Shown here one piece after another: positions 62,301 through 64,000 of a stretch of DNA of 64,000 nucleotides. A program made the translations under genes and the position numbers. Position 1 is the first letter of the stretch. Each line of letters starts with the position of its first letter. Source of the DNA: Epiperipatus broadwayi (Eukaryota > Onychophora > Udeonychophora > Euonychophora > Peripatidae); assembly GCA_028023455.1 (NCBI GenBank), contig JAQFVV010006246.1, positions 5,780,363-5,844,362 of the forward strand, written 5' to 3'. The notes beneath the pieces are model-generated. The model searched no databases. It was not told where the DNA came from and was given only the letters and a program-made list of their open reading frames with translations.

Positions 62301-63231
62301 TCTCATAACATTTTTATTATTATATAACTCCTAACTATTTTTATTTATTTATTTTTATTTTTTATAACTTTAATTCATTTTCTCTAACTAATTTCCTATT
62401 CTCTTTACTTACCTCTCATAATTATATATCTGCAATACATTTTCTGTGCATTATTTCCATTTCTTATATCTTTTATATGTACTATGTAACTCGATTAATA
62501 GTTAAATCTTAGAACACCAAAATGTTTTTATAATGAAAGAAAAAAGTTCTGTGAAAGTCTTTTTAACTTTCAAGGTGTATATGTAGGATTATTACCTTTT
62601 AAATTTTTTTTACAAAAACAGGAAATTTACAATTTTAATAAGAGTAATATTGTTATTTAATTTAAAATTGTATTTTGTTTATGATTAGTTTTAAAAATTG
62701 TTATTTATATTAATGTGATTATAATTATTTTGTCTTATTTAATATAGGATGCTAAGTTTGTAGAAGAACGAAGAAAACGTCTTCAACATTATCTGCGCTG
62801 TGTTGTGAATCTTATGATTCAAACTAATGCTGATTTAGCCAACAATGTTAGCAAACAAAATTTTATTGCTATGGTTCCCTTTTTTGGGTAAGAAATACAA
62901 TATTTTTTAAAGAATTAAAAATATTGCCACTATATGCATAATATAATTAGAACATACATTTCATCATTTCATGACACATATATTCACATATATATACACG
63001 TGCAGATACAAAAAAAGGAAATTCTTTAAAAAAAGTCAATTCCAAATGATGTTATGTTGCAGAAATGTTTATTATTTCTAGATATTACTTACATTACAAA
63101 ATGATTAGTTGTAATTAATAATTTATTTTGTCACATGATTTTTTTTTTTTTTTACTTTAAGAAAATCATATAAACCTGCTGTAAATGAAAAATTCGGAAG
63201 ACATTTGGATGGACACTATAGAAAATTTTAG
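2242..63231 (+). CDS. SNX29: Sorting nexin-29 (RUN and PX domain protein), 5'-partial, 14 exons in window
   Basis: Coding parts: 2242-2312, 14190-14345, 26496-26571, 30646-30725, 36771-36834, 37117-37245, 42418-42503, 45909-46012, 52705-52821, 52895-52953, 56391-56487, 58641-58781, 62748-62887, 63162-63231. All introns are GT-AG and every junction keeps phase, giving 462 residues plus stop. In order: the end of the RUN domain (SSMLPMMAAGLGSILFAIN, residues about 1-38), a proline-rich stretch, a lysine run followed by SFDDDD, a coiled coil (about 128-290, with ELKQAVVALMQRKEEIEEQN and ENELLKHQLKKYV), LREELIDLRGP, and the PX domain (about 320-440). PX retains RRY (360-362), the PPKK loop (385-388) and RR (401-402), the residues that contact phosphoinositide in the family. 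PX proteins act on endosomal membranes and RUN domains bind small GTPases; SNX29's exact job is poorly known. Most of RUN is missing, so the start lies outside or is unseen. The linker before the coiled coil is much shorter than in vertebrate SNX29, and exons could be hidden in the 500-N gap. Confidence 0.93.
3966..4436 (-). repeat. Copy of a ~475-bp dispersed/tandem repeat (unit A)
   Basis: Matches, in reverse, the sequence at 8217-8690. It shares the blocks gaactcagactttcaag, cacataaccacatacatgtg and aatcaatgttcagtttatat with the other units. On its minus strand a tRNA-like B box (gagttcaaatccc-type) follows a gtggatagctgtagg segment, so part of the unit may be tRNA-derived. It abuts the LINE at its 3' end. 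Confidence 0.6.
4426..4436. repeat. Target-site duplication of the RTE-like LINE, 3' copy
   Basis: atattatctat, identical to 7928-7938 on the far side of the element. Confidence 0.8.
4494..7475 (-). CDS. LINE endonuclease / reverse transcriptase (RTE-like), 993 aa
   Basis: A single ORF from the ATG at 7475 to a TGA at 4496-4494. The apurinic-type endonuclease is about residues 51-295, with TWN (55-57), the catalytic Glu in SEVRW (86), GDWN (189-192) and SDH (282-284). The reverse transcriptase is about 515-800, with NGKAIGFD (522-529), EEQFGFRKG (615-623), FVDLEKAFD (652-660), RQGCSMSPVLFN (712-723) and the catalytic FADD (751-754). The C-terminal region (GCETWTL, WIGHILRK) is of the BovB/RTE kind often labelled craniofacial development protein 2-like. 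Residues 624-636 fall in the assembly gap; the frame continues correctly across it, so the gap size is about right. No stop or frameshift is visible, so it could be a recently active copy. It nicks target DNA and copies its own RNA in the nucleus. Confidence 0.88.
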   Translation of the reverse strand: MSMSTEIITFGVETLVKNNFGVLPGRSGHEATQVVNLRNPHKYNSLRGDTLRIGTWNVRSLRKSGKLENLKRELNLNNIDVMGLSEVRWEGCGEVSSGDVKLFYSGGDRSINGVGIAVRKKIWNSVAKVDGINDRLMVMRINASPRDLVIVQVYMPTSTHDDSEIDEMYEKIEESIQCEGKNACILLLGDWNAVVGKGREEKIVGNYGIGKRNERGSRLVQFYKENGFVISNTCFKNHIRRLYTWKAPGNKERYQIDYILIQNRYKNAVKGSHALPGADIDSDHNLVMAKLKLSLKRIKRGKRYTRWDLDKLRQMEKGKFGLICEGEFKRIVQDGNYINGSDECWNRIKEGFLKIAKNEIGIIRARKAKRPWITEGMLEKMEVRRRWKNINTEEGQKEYRKFNNELRRETDLAKEKWLEQECKEIERFQQMKRYDLAFDRIQSISWEKKTWVASEIADKNGRRLTDSNDILKRWEEYIRYLFSRGNNLISYELENEEDVAMDDRGMDILPDEVRKAIAQMKNGKAIGFDAVPIEFLREMGEFTMKEIVGLCNLIYNSGVWPEDFLRTIVIPIAKKKKAVKCEEYRTISVLSHVSKVLLRILTQRIYGKVDYYIAEEQFGFRKGXXXXXXXXXXXXXIAERYMERDKGIGICFVDLEKAFDRVSWNKLMSILRDKGVFWKERRLIWNMYNGQRIRVRFGCNETDEVNIESGVRQGCSMSPVLFNIYLEDMINNYLDCGGANVGGRVIKCIRFADDMALIAEEEKDLQNMLNKLEEGCMAYGMKINIEKTKCLWIGRDAKRLQIGIHDDMVQQVKGFRYLGCWLSEDGRSEDEVKRRIALAKVTFVKRKKIFCGPMERELRKRLIKCYVWSVLMYGCETWTLSNRIKKRLEAFEMWIWRKMEKISWVNKITNEEVLKRVNEERRLIESIKERKRNWIGHILRKDYSLMKDVLEGMVSGNKKIGRKRLTLLDDIRDGRGYVELRKWARKRMEWKNG
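5570..5606. other. Assembly gap (37 N)
   Basis: Lies inside the reverse transcriptase frame just after the FGFRKG motif. The frame is preserved across it. Confidence 1.
7928..7938. repeat. Target-site duplication of the RTE-like LINE, 5' copy
   Basis: atattatctat, identical to 4426-4436. Confidence 0.8.
7939..8208 (-). repeat. ~475-bp repeat, unit B (truncated), left arm of inverted repeat
   Basis: Continues directly from unit A once the LINE is removed. Compared with unit A it lacks about 40 bases around the B-box-like segment. It runs from actgaactttatttg to tctgatgatggaa and is the left arm of a large inverted repeat whose right arm lies at about 8303-8625. Confidence 0.6.
8217..8690 (+). 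repeat. ~475-bp repeat, unit C (opposite orientation)
   Basis: Contains cagcatgaa/cagcacaaaat, ttgtataagatgaagtggatag and gaattcaaatcccttc in the order opposite to units A and B. The block caacatgggtataa recurs about 476 bases later in unit D, so C and D are tandem copies. Confidence 0.6.
8696..8980 (+). repeat. ~475-bp repeat, unit D (partial)
   Basis: Tandem partner of unit C, ending near agttcaaatctcttctag. A smaller piece of the same family (gatgagtgctggttcagcat) is found far away at 30040-30059. Confidence 0.55.
9020..9966 (+). mobile_element. Decayed LINE, 3' part
   Basis: Broken reverse-transcriptase reading frames on the plus strand: EEQFGFRKSRGT at about 9071-9106, then frameshifted remains, and near the end a WIGYMKE stretch equivalent to the WIGHILR region of the intact element. 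It ends in an (AAT)n tail at 9940-9966. Many stops; not functional. Confidence 0.65.
11943..11972. repeat. (AT)n microsatellite
   Basis: Uninterrupted ta dinucleotides in intron 1. Confidence 0.8.
12410..13010. other. GC-richer island of unknown origin in intron 1
   Basis: Contains a G run, (GA)n at about 12504-12520, (CA)n at about 12565-12580 and a plus-strand open frame of 96 codons (12681-12971). Composition from 12790 to 13000 is clearly less AT-rich than the surroundings. On the minus strand an AATAAA lies near 12555, so this might be the 3' part of a nested minus-strand transcript or an unrecognised repeat. I do not recognise the protein in any frame. Confidence 0.3.
14190..14345 (+). 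CDS. SNX29: SNX29 exon 2 (RUN end and proline-rich linker)
   Basis: It follows a long T tract and TTTAG; the donor is ACAG/gtagga. It continues as GLGSILFAINIDNPELN, a strongly conserved SNX29 segment, then a divergent proline/serine-rich stretch (SLSPSPPPTI). Enters and leaves in phase 1. Confidence 0.88.
14725..15135 (+). repeat. Pair of direct repeats about 278 bp apart
   Basis: taatttcaatctctgtgg and caagttgcaatctttagtg recur at about 14730 and 15008. Both copies continue to ttgttaaaaggaaat and acaatagtttgaaattgtt, with small differences between them. Confidence 0.7.
17218..17663. repeat. Large foldback (inverted repeat), possible MITE
   Basis: Two arms of about 215 bases face each other across an 8-base centre (gctcaaat near 17434). 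The left arm runs tatattgaacta...ccaaatacattcaac...aaacctggatg and the right arm is its diverged reverse complement. Near the centre each arm has a tRNA-like ggtttgaatccc. Arms end in AT-rich DNA. The size and symmetry fit a non-autonomous foldback element. Confidence 0.7.
17815..19490 (-). mobile_element. Decayed RTE-like LINE, 3' half
   Basis: Minus-strand fragments: KRNGAGHIARRGDN (about 18035-17991), typical of the C-terminal region of arthropod RTE reverse transcriptases, and KAPNYDGIIINILKEAGKEI (about 19389-19330), the N-terminal RT block. Many stops and frameshifts. A segment near 19000-19250 looks foreign. The element continues at 22153-23120 after an intervening 2.7 kb. Confidence 0.65.
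19426..19490. repeat. Direct duplication flanking a 2.7-kb segment, left copy
   Basis: About 65 bases ending tttttcttgttctttattgc and tat, repeated with differences at 22153-22223. Confidence 0.6.
20740..21290. repeat. Degenerate tandem repeats
   Basis: Two related ~165-bp copies (blocks tttctatgagtacacacata / tttccatgcacacacatata, each followed by gaatttcatttata) at about 20760-20905 and 20928-21075. A second pair (ttataccgcatgtctgtgtg / ttataccacatgtctgtgtg) starts near 21106 and 21232. Similar tgtatgt-rich sequence appears at 48350-49050. Confidence 0.5.
22153..23120 (-). mobile_element. Decayed RTE-like LINE, 5' half (endonuclease region)
   Basis: Continuation of the element at 17815-19490. 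It begins with the duplicated block and runs into an endonuclease-like region on the minus strand. The same block occurs in the related relic at 35683-35775. No intact frame. Confidence 0.5.
23680..23885. repeat. Dispersed repeat with cccagactagtttctaacc core
   Basis: gtttgtgcataaaatccc, ctcatccaatatccccaga and ttactgtatggagag are shared with 59336-59575, and the ccccagac...tttc core is shared with 28590-28640. Unclassified, probably non-autonomous. Confidence 0.55.
24654..24963. repeat. Foldback (inverted repeat), possible MITE
   Basis: Arms begin ataaatacaatttattcaaa (24654) and end in its reverse complement (24963). Both contain actttttagcaaa-type sequence and the block gactgtcctgc...cttcttc, next to a repeat of the same block in the centre. 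Arms about 130 bases. Confidence 0.65.
26496..26571 (+). CDS. SNX29: SNX29 exon 3 (poly-lysine / acidic patch)
   Basis: Acceptor tttacag, donor AG/gtgaga. After completing a split Glu codon it encodes eight lysines in a row, then APVHVVSFDDDDTSSS. Vertebrate SNX29 has the same lysine-rich then SFDD-type motif, which supports the call although the exon is short and A-rich. Enters in phase 1, leaves in phase 2. Confidence 0.82.
26572..30645 (+). other. SNX29 intron 3 (4.1 kb, includes assembly gap)
   Basis: AT-rich. (TTA)n at about 27212-27235, a dispersed-repeat fragment at 28590-28640, the 500-N gap at 28843-29342 and a piece of the ~475-bp repeat at about 30030-30090. Vertebrate SNX29 has a long linker at this point of the protein, so exons may be missing in the gap. 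Confidence 0.5.
28843..29342. other. Assembly gap (500 N)
   Basis: Exactly 500 N, a conventional placeholder, so true length is unknown. Confidence 1.
30646..30725 (+). CDS. SNX29: SNX29 exon 4 (linker to coiled coil)
   Basis: Acceptor aaatatag, donor ATTG/gtaaga. It encodes HNLNVHENEPTALLESAIIQ and then DQTLSI, ending just before the conserved start of the coiled coil. Enters in phase 2, leaves in phase 1. Confidence 0.75.
31600..33130 (+). mobile_element. Decayed non-LTR reverse transcriptase, second type
   Basis: Plus-strand fragments: KDIEFNEIKIALCNFKNGK (about 31630-31685), EWLPEIQCCFKESKSTMDMV (about 31909-31968) and IRFRFDGGN (about 32277). The QCxF-K--STxDMV motif and the RFDG segment point to a reverse transcriptase family different from the intact RTE element here. 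Frame broken many times. Confidence 0.6.
33770..36300 (-). mobile_element. Decayed RTE-like LINE
   Basis: Same family as 17815-23120: pyrimidine-rich plus strand beginning with the same 3' region (ccatccattttacatatgg, tctctcgagatccagttt), running through RT remains to a minus-strand piece ending NRNGIVEYVEKFYKEL (about 35792-35745), the usual sequence between endonuclease and RT. No intact frame. Confidence 0.6.
36771..36834 (+). CDS. SNX29: SNX29 exon 5 (coiled coil start)
   Basis: Acceptor tatttttag, donor CAG/gtataa. Encodes GELKQAVVALMQRKEEIEEQ and the start of NR, heptad-like and close to the family sequence at this point. Enters in phase 1, leaves in phase 2. Confidence 0.88.
37117..37245 (+). 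CDS. SNX29: SNX29 exon 6 (coiled coil)
   Basis: Acceptor attatatag, donor CCAG/gtaagt. Encodes SLRHLLDCEMEMSASLRLEI and a charged, glutamine-rich helix ending KIQTLTR. The 282-bp intron before it is one of the few short ones in the gene. Phase 2 at both ends. Confidence 0.88.
37840..38140. repeat. Unclassified GC-richer block, possibly a retroposed copy
   Basis: The piece gatgtgccatttcctcgg and its surroundings stand out in base composition. aaagtaaac occurs at both ends (about 37829 and 38141). No coding frame is seen. It may be a SINE or a retroposed RNA. Confidence 0.3.
38830..40680 (+). mobile_element. Decayed LINE with C-terminal CCHC motif
   Basis: Plus strand. RT catalytic block LLFADDVFLCAERSED at about 39399-39445, with YNYLGII downstream, and near the end CKLCKEGIENIRHLLIDC (about 40382-40435), a zinc-knuckle-like C-terminus with C-x2-C-x8-H-x4-C spacing. 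It finishes with catcacatcacatcata near 40665-40681. Several frames stay open for 60-97 codons, so it is less decayed than the other relics, but frameshifts and stops break it. Confidence 0.65.
42418..42503 (+). CDS. SNX29: SNX29 exon 7 (coiled coil)
   Basis: Acceptor tttaatag, donor GAAG/gtaaat. Encodes ENELLKHQLKKYVAAVQMLR then KEGTQGYE, nearly identical to the family at KKYV-AVQML. Enters in phase 2, leaves in phase 1, with two possible in-frame partners downstream (42614 or 45909). Confidence 0.88.
42614..42657 (+). CDS. SNX29: Possible alternative SNX29 exon, mutually exclusive with exon 8
   Basis: A strong acceptor (ctttttacag) 110 bases after exon 7 and a GT donor (CCAG/gtgata) bound 44 bases. 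Joined to exon 7 they read ETLKEDKIQLVSYYQ without a stop and end in phase 0, exactly as exon 9 requires. It cannot be followed by exon 8, which needs phase 1. It would replace 104 bases and shorten the protein by 20 residues. Exon 8 ends in the conserved SYERKLI-type motif and must be the main form; this exon is inferred from splice signals and phase alone. Confidence 0.35.
42780..42870 (+). repeat. tRNA-derived SINE-like fragment
   Basis: A D-arm/A-box-like tatggttagaacgtg is followed about 25 bases later by a B-box-like tggattcaaattc. A similar tttggattcaaatttc occurs near 52572. Short and diverged. Confidence 0.35.
44755..45010 (+). repeat. Two direct copies of a SINE-like repeat
   Basis: Copy 1 contains gataatagaatttcagattt and a B-box-like ttgaatcaattctag. 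Copy 2, about 136 bases later, contains ggtgatagaatgtcagattc and ttggtcaattttaattc. The layout resembles a tRNA-derived promoter with A and B boxes. Confidence 0.45.
45909..46012 (+). CDS. SNX29: SNX29 exon 8 (coiled coil linker)
   Basis: Acceptor aatttttag, donor TTCAG/gtaaat. Encodes VLHGLQGSSQMGLPEPKHYI, then DYHHEASEYERKLIQ; EYERKLI is the conserved lead into VAEMHGEL of the next exon. Enters in phase 1, leaves in phase 0. Confidence 0.88.
46013..52704 (+). other. SNX29 intron 8 (6.7 kb)
   Basis: Holds a GC-richer island (47380-47960), degenerate repeats at 48350-49050 and a short GC-richer block near 49440-49520. The rest is AT-rich. Confidence 0.5.
47380..47960 (+). other. GC-richer island ending in a poly(A)-signal-like site
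   Basis: About 500 bases of near-balanced composition in an AT-rich intron, ending with aataaatgtg (about 47934) followed by a GT-containing stretch. The longest frame is 80 codons on the minus strand and is not recognisable. It could be a nested noncoding transcript, a retroposed RNA or an old transposon. Confidence 0.25.
52705..52821 (+). CDS. SNX29: SNX29 exon 9 (coiled coil end)
   Basis: Acceptor ttatgtag, donor CCT/gtaagt; 39 whole codons. Encodes VAEMHGELMEFNDRLHRQLN, then a basic helix and LREELIDLRGP, very close to other SNX29 proteins. Confidence 0.92.
52895..52953 (+). CDS. SNX29: SNX29 exon 10 (acidic linker)
   Basis: Acceptor actaaag, donor AC/gtaagt, after an intron of only 73 bp, the shortest in the gene. 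Encodes LPDDTQTSDDDASITSDYDT, matching the acidic serine/threonine-rich linker before PX. Enters in phase 0, leaves in phase 2. Confidence 0.88.
52954..56390 (+). other. SNX29 intron 10 (3.4 kb)
   Basis: AT-rich, with a G run near 53372, a C run at about 55094-55107 and a long pyrimidine-rich section (55360-56120) that may be another strongly decayed minus-strand LINE. No exon seen. Confidence 0.45.
56391..56487 (+). CDS. SNX29: SNX29 exon 11 (PX domain start)
   Basis: Acceptor tttatacag, donor CCAA/gtaata. Encodes SSMTAATRALINIWIPSAFL then TGRTSDVHHVYQ; RALIN-WIPS-FL-G and HVYQ are SNX29 hallmarks at the first beta strands of PX. Enters in phase 2, leaves in phase 0. Confidence 0.92.
56488..58640 (+). 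other. SNX29 intron 11 (2.2 kb)
   Basis: AT-rich. The only recognisable item is a reverse-transcriptase fragment on the minus strand at 57710-57892. Confidence 0.5.
57710..57892 (-). mobile_element. LINE reverse-transcriptase fragment
   Basis: Minus-strand frame reading INPEYVQILKNIYQKETAMI, which corresponds to the segment after the FVDLEKAFD block in RTE-type reverse transcriptases (a Tyr-x5-IYxx-T pattern). Isolated and truncated. Confidence 0.5.
58641..58781 (+). CDS. SNX29: SNX29 exon 12 (PX core)
   Basis: Acceptor attttgaag, donor AAG/gtaatc; 47 whole codons. Encodes VFVRIRDEEWNVYRRYTQFY with the RRY ligand-binding motif, and ends in FDFPPKKTIGNK, the membrane-insertion/PPxxK loop. 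The open frame running on past 58781 is intron read-through. Confidence 0.95.
59336..59575. repeat. Foldback-type dispersed repeat
   Basis: Inverted arms of about 60 bases: left has tgcaagtcttagtaatcaat (about 59377), right has its reverse complement attgattactaaggcttgca (about 59517). Between them is the core shared with 23690-23790 (gtttgtgcataaaatccc, ccccagactagttt). The left flank (from about 59296) is also repeated at 63912-64000. Confidence 0.65.
60124..60262. repeat. Homopolymer-rich GC block inside a 13-bp duplication (probable artefact)
   Basis: ctcaaatatgtag is present at 60124-60136 and again at 60250-60262. Between them lie runs of G, C, G, C and A, far from the composition of the window. 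Open frames across it on both strands are only low-complexity glycine/proline. Confidence 0.6.
60541..60555. repeat. Target-site duplication of the tRNA-like insertion
   Basis: aaaagaattgtatat, identical to 60653-60667 on the other side. Confidence 0.65.
60576..60647 (-). tRNA. tRNA-Gly(UCC)-like sequence, probably a retroposed copy
   Basis: Seventy-two bases fold as a cloverleaf: acceptor GTGTTGG with TCAATGC (G-U pairs included), D arm cctagtggttagcat, anticodon arm CTGC-CTTCCAA-GCAG with anticodon TCC, T arm CCGGG-TTCGCTT-CCTGG, and discriminator A. It closely matches animal tRNA-Gly(UCC). The T loop has C where nearly all tRNAs have A58, weakening the B box, and a perfect 15-bp direct repeat flanks the unit. 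So it is more likely a retroposed tRNA or tRNA-derived SINE than a working gene. Confidence 0.6.
60653..60667. repeat. Target-site duplication of the tRNA-like insertion, second copy
   Basis: aaaagaattgtatat, identical to 60541-60555. The inserted unit between the copies is 97 bases. Confidence 0.65.
61900..62400 (-). mobile_element. Decayed LINE 3' end with CCHC motif
   Basis: Minus-strand fragments KWNKDLDCRCCLC and, after a frameshift, IEHLFFECRMLNDYQDKLYD form a broken C-x2-C...H-x4-C motif like that of the LINE relic at 38830-40680 (there CKLC...HLLIDC). Only the C-terminal end is recognisable. Confidence 0.55.
62748..62887 (+). CDS. SNX29: SNX29 exon 13 (PX C-terminal helices)
   Basis: Acceptor aatatag, donor GG/gtaaga. 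Encodes DAKFVEERRKRLQHYLRCVV then NLMIQTN and NFIAMVPFF. The ERRKRLQHYL helix carries the third conserved basic contact of PX domains. Enters in phase 0, leaves in phase 2. Confidence 0.95.
63162..63231 (+). CDS. SNX29: Probable last SNX29 coding exon with stop
   Basis: A run of 13 T's and ACTTTAAG gives a strong acceptor. Joined to exon 13 the frame reads GKSYKPAVNEKFGRHLDGHY then RKF and a TAG at 63229-63231. The phase fits and the short basic tail resembles the length and basic character of other SNX29 C-termini, but the sequence itself is not conserved, so another terminal exon further on remains possible. An AATAAA at 63315-63320 could be the poly(A) signal. Confidence 0.6.
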
Positions 63232-64000
63232 ATACTTGTATGTTGGAAGGTCTATCTATTAGTTAGAGCTACATAGTATTTAACAATGATGCAAAAAATA
63301 ACTAATTGATAAAAAATAAAATGTATGCATTTATTCTTGAATTTACAAATACAATTATGTATTAATGGAAGTGAAAAAAATAATATATTTAGCAATGAAA
63401 ATAATTTATTTAACAAAAAAGTATAAATTATTCAATAAAAATTTTTTGACAAAAAATAAAATATTCATGGAAATGCAAATCCATAAATATTCAAATGCCT
63501 TAATTTCATATAAATTTTTTTAAATTGAACAGGTGCCCATCTCTTTACCTTCCTAGATATGTTTCTATTTCGAAAAATTAAAGTAGTTTGAATTTAGCTC
63601 ATGTAGTATCAGTTTTAGGCTCTCCTTTTCAGGTTTAATGATATACCTACTTGTAGTCTAAGCAGAAGTAAATTTTCTGTCATTTGCAAATTATTGTTAT
63701 TTTTTTTCTACTTTTTTAGCCAAATATTACAATACTTATGTATTGTAACTAATGCTTACGATATTTATTATAAAAATAGATGACTTTTTTACTAAAAAAA
63801 AAAGTGAGCAGTCAATTCATCCCCACTGAGAATTATATAAATGAAAGTAATTTTATTACTACTTTATTTGTGATCAATGATTATGGTATAAATTAAAGTA
63901 ATTTTACTTTTTAAGCCAAAAAATATCACATATCTCCATTTCTTATGCTTGCTTAAAACTGTTATTAAAACAGGCAAAACTCTCTATACGTATTGCCACT
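63232..64000 (+). other. SNX29 3' region and window end
   Basis: AT-rich sequence after the probable stop, with AATAAA at 63315-63320 as a possible poly(A) signal and further AATAAA copies near 63434. The last 90 bases (63912-64000) match the dispersed repeat at about 59296-59370. Confidence 0.45.

Larger units (their letters stand above)
58782..62747 (+). other. SNX29 intron 12 (4.0 kb)
   Basis: Contains a foldback-type repeat (59336-59575), an anomalous homopolymer block (60124-60262), a tRNA-Gly-like copy (60576-60647) and a LINE 3' relic (61900-62400). Remaining sequence is AT-rich. Confidence 0.55.

Overview
This is a metazoan nuclear window. It is very AT-rich, has GT-AG introns from 73 bp to 12 kb, and is crowded with non-LTR retrotransposon remains, foldback repeats, microsatellites and two assembly gaps (37 N at 5570-5606 and 500 N at 28843-29342). 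There are no bacterial-style operons. One candidate promoter has the TATA-box plus TCAGT-initiator layout seen in arthropods, so an arthropod or a related invertebrate is the most likely source, but the species cannot be fixed by reading alone.

The host gene that organises the window is a sorting nexin-29 (SNX29, RUN-coiled coil-PX) orthologue on the plus strand, from 2242 to a stop at 63229-63231. Fourteen short exons join in one continuous reading frame of 462 residues with consensus splice sites: the last part of the RUN domain, a poly-lysine/poly-aspartate patch, a coiled coil and a complete phosphoinositide-binding PX domain. The 5' end (most of RUN) is not found here and probably lies at lower coordinates outside the window. 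A 44-nt exon at 42614-42657 has the same entry and exit phase as exon 8 and could be a mutually exclusive alternative.

The introns hold nearly everything else. Intron 1 carries a full-length RTE-like LINE (4437-7927, minus strand) with an 11-bp target-site duplication and an unbroken 993-codon endonuclease/reverse-transcriptase ORF. It sits inside a roughly 475-bp repeat array that also forms a large inverted repeat (3960-8980). Decayed LINEs of at least three types follow at 9.0-10.0, 17.8-23.1, 31.6-33.1, 33.8-36.3, 38.8-40.7, 57.7-57.9 and 61.9-62.4 kb. Foldback elements lie at 17218-17663, 24654-24963 and 59336-59575. SINE-like tRNA-derived pieces are near 42.8 and 44.8 kb, and a tRNA-Gly(UCC)-like copy flanked by a 15-bp direct repeat lies at 60576-60647.

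Upstream of the first SNX29 exon seen here, 1194-1491 (minus strand) looks like a polymerase II promoter with a short 5' leader and a possible first coding exon of another gene. A GC-rich, homopolymer-rich block at 60137-60249, bounded by a 13-bp duplication, is probably an assembly or sequencing artefact. I found no CRISPR array, operon or defence island, and no evidence for a wholly new system. The items most worth following up are the alternative SNX29 exon, the minus-strand promoter and the intact LINE in its repeat array.
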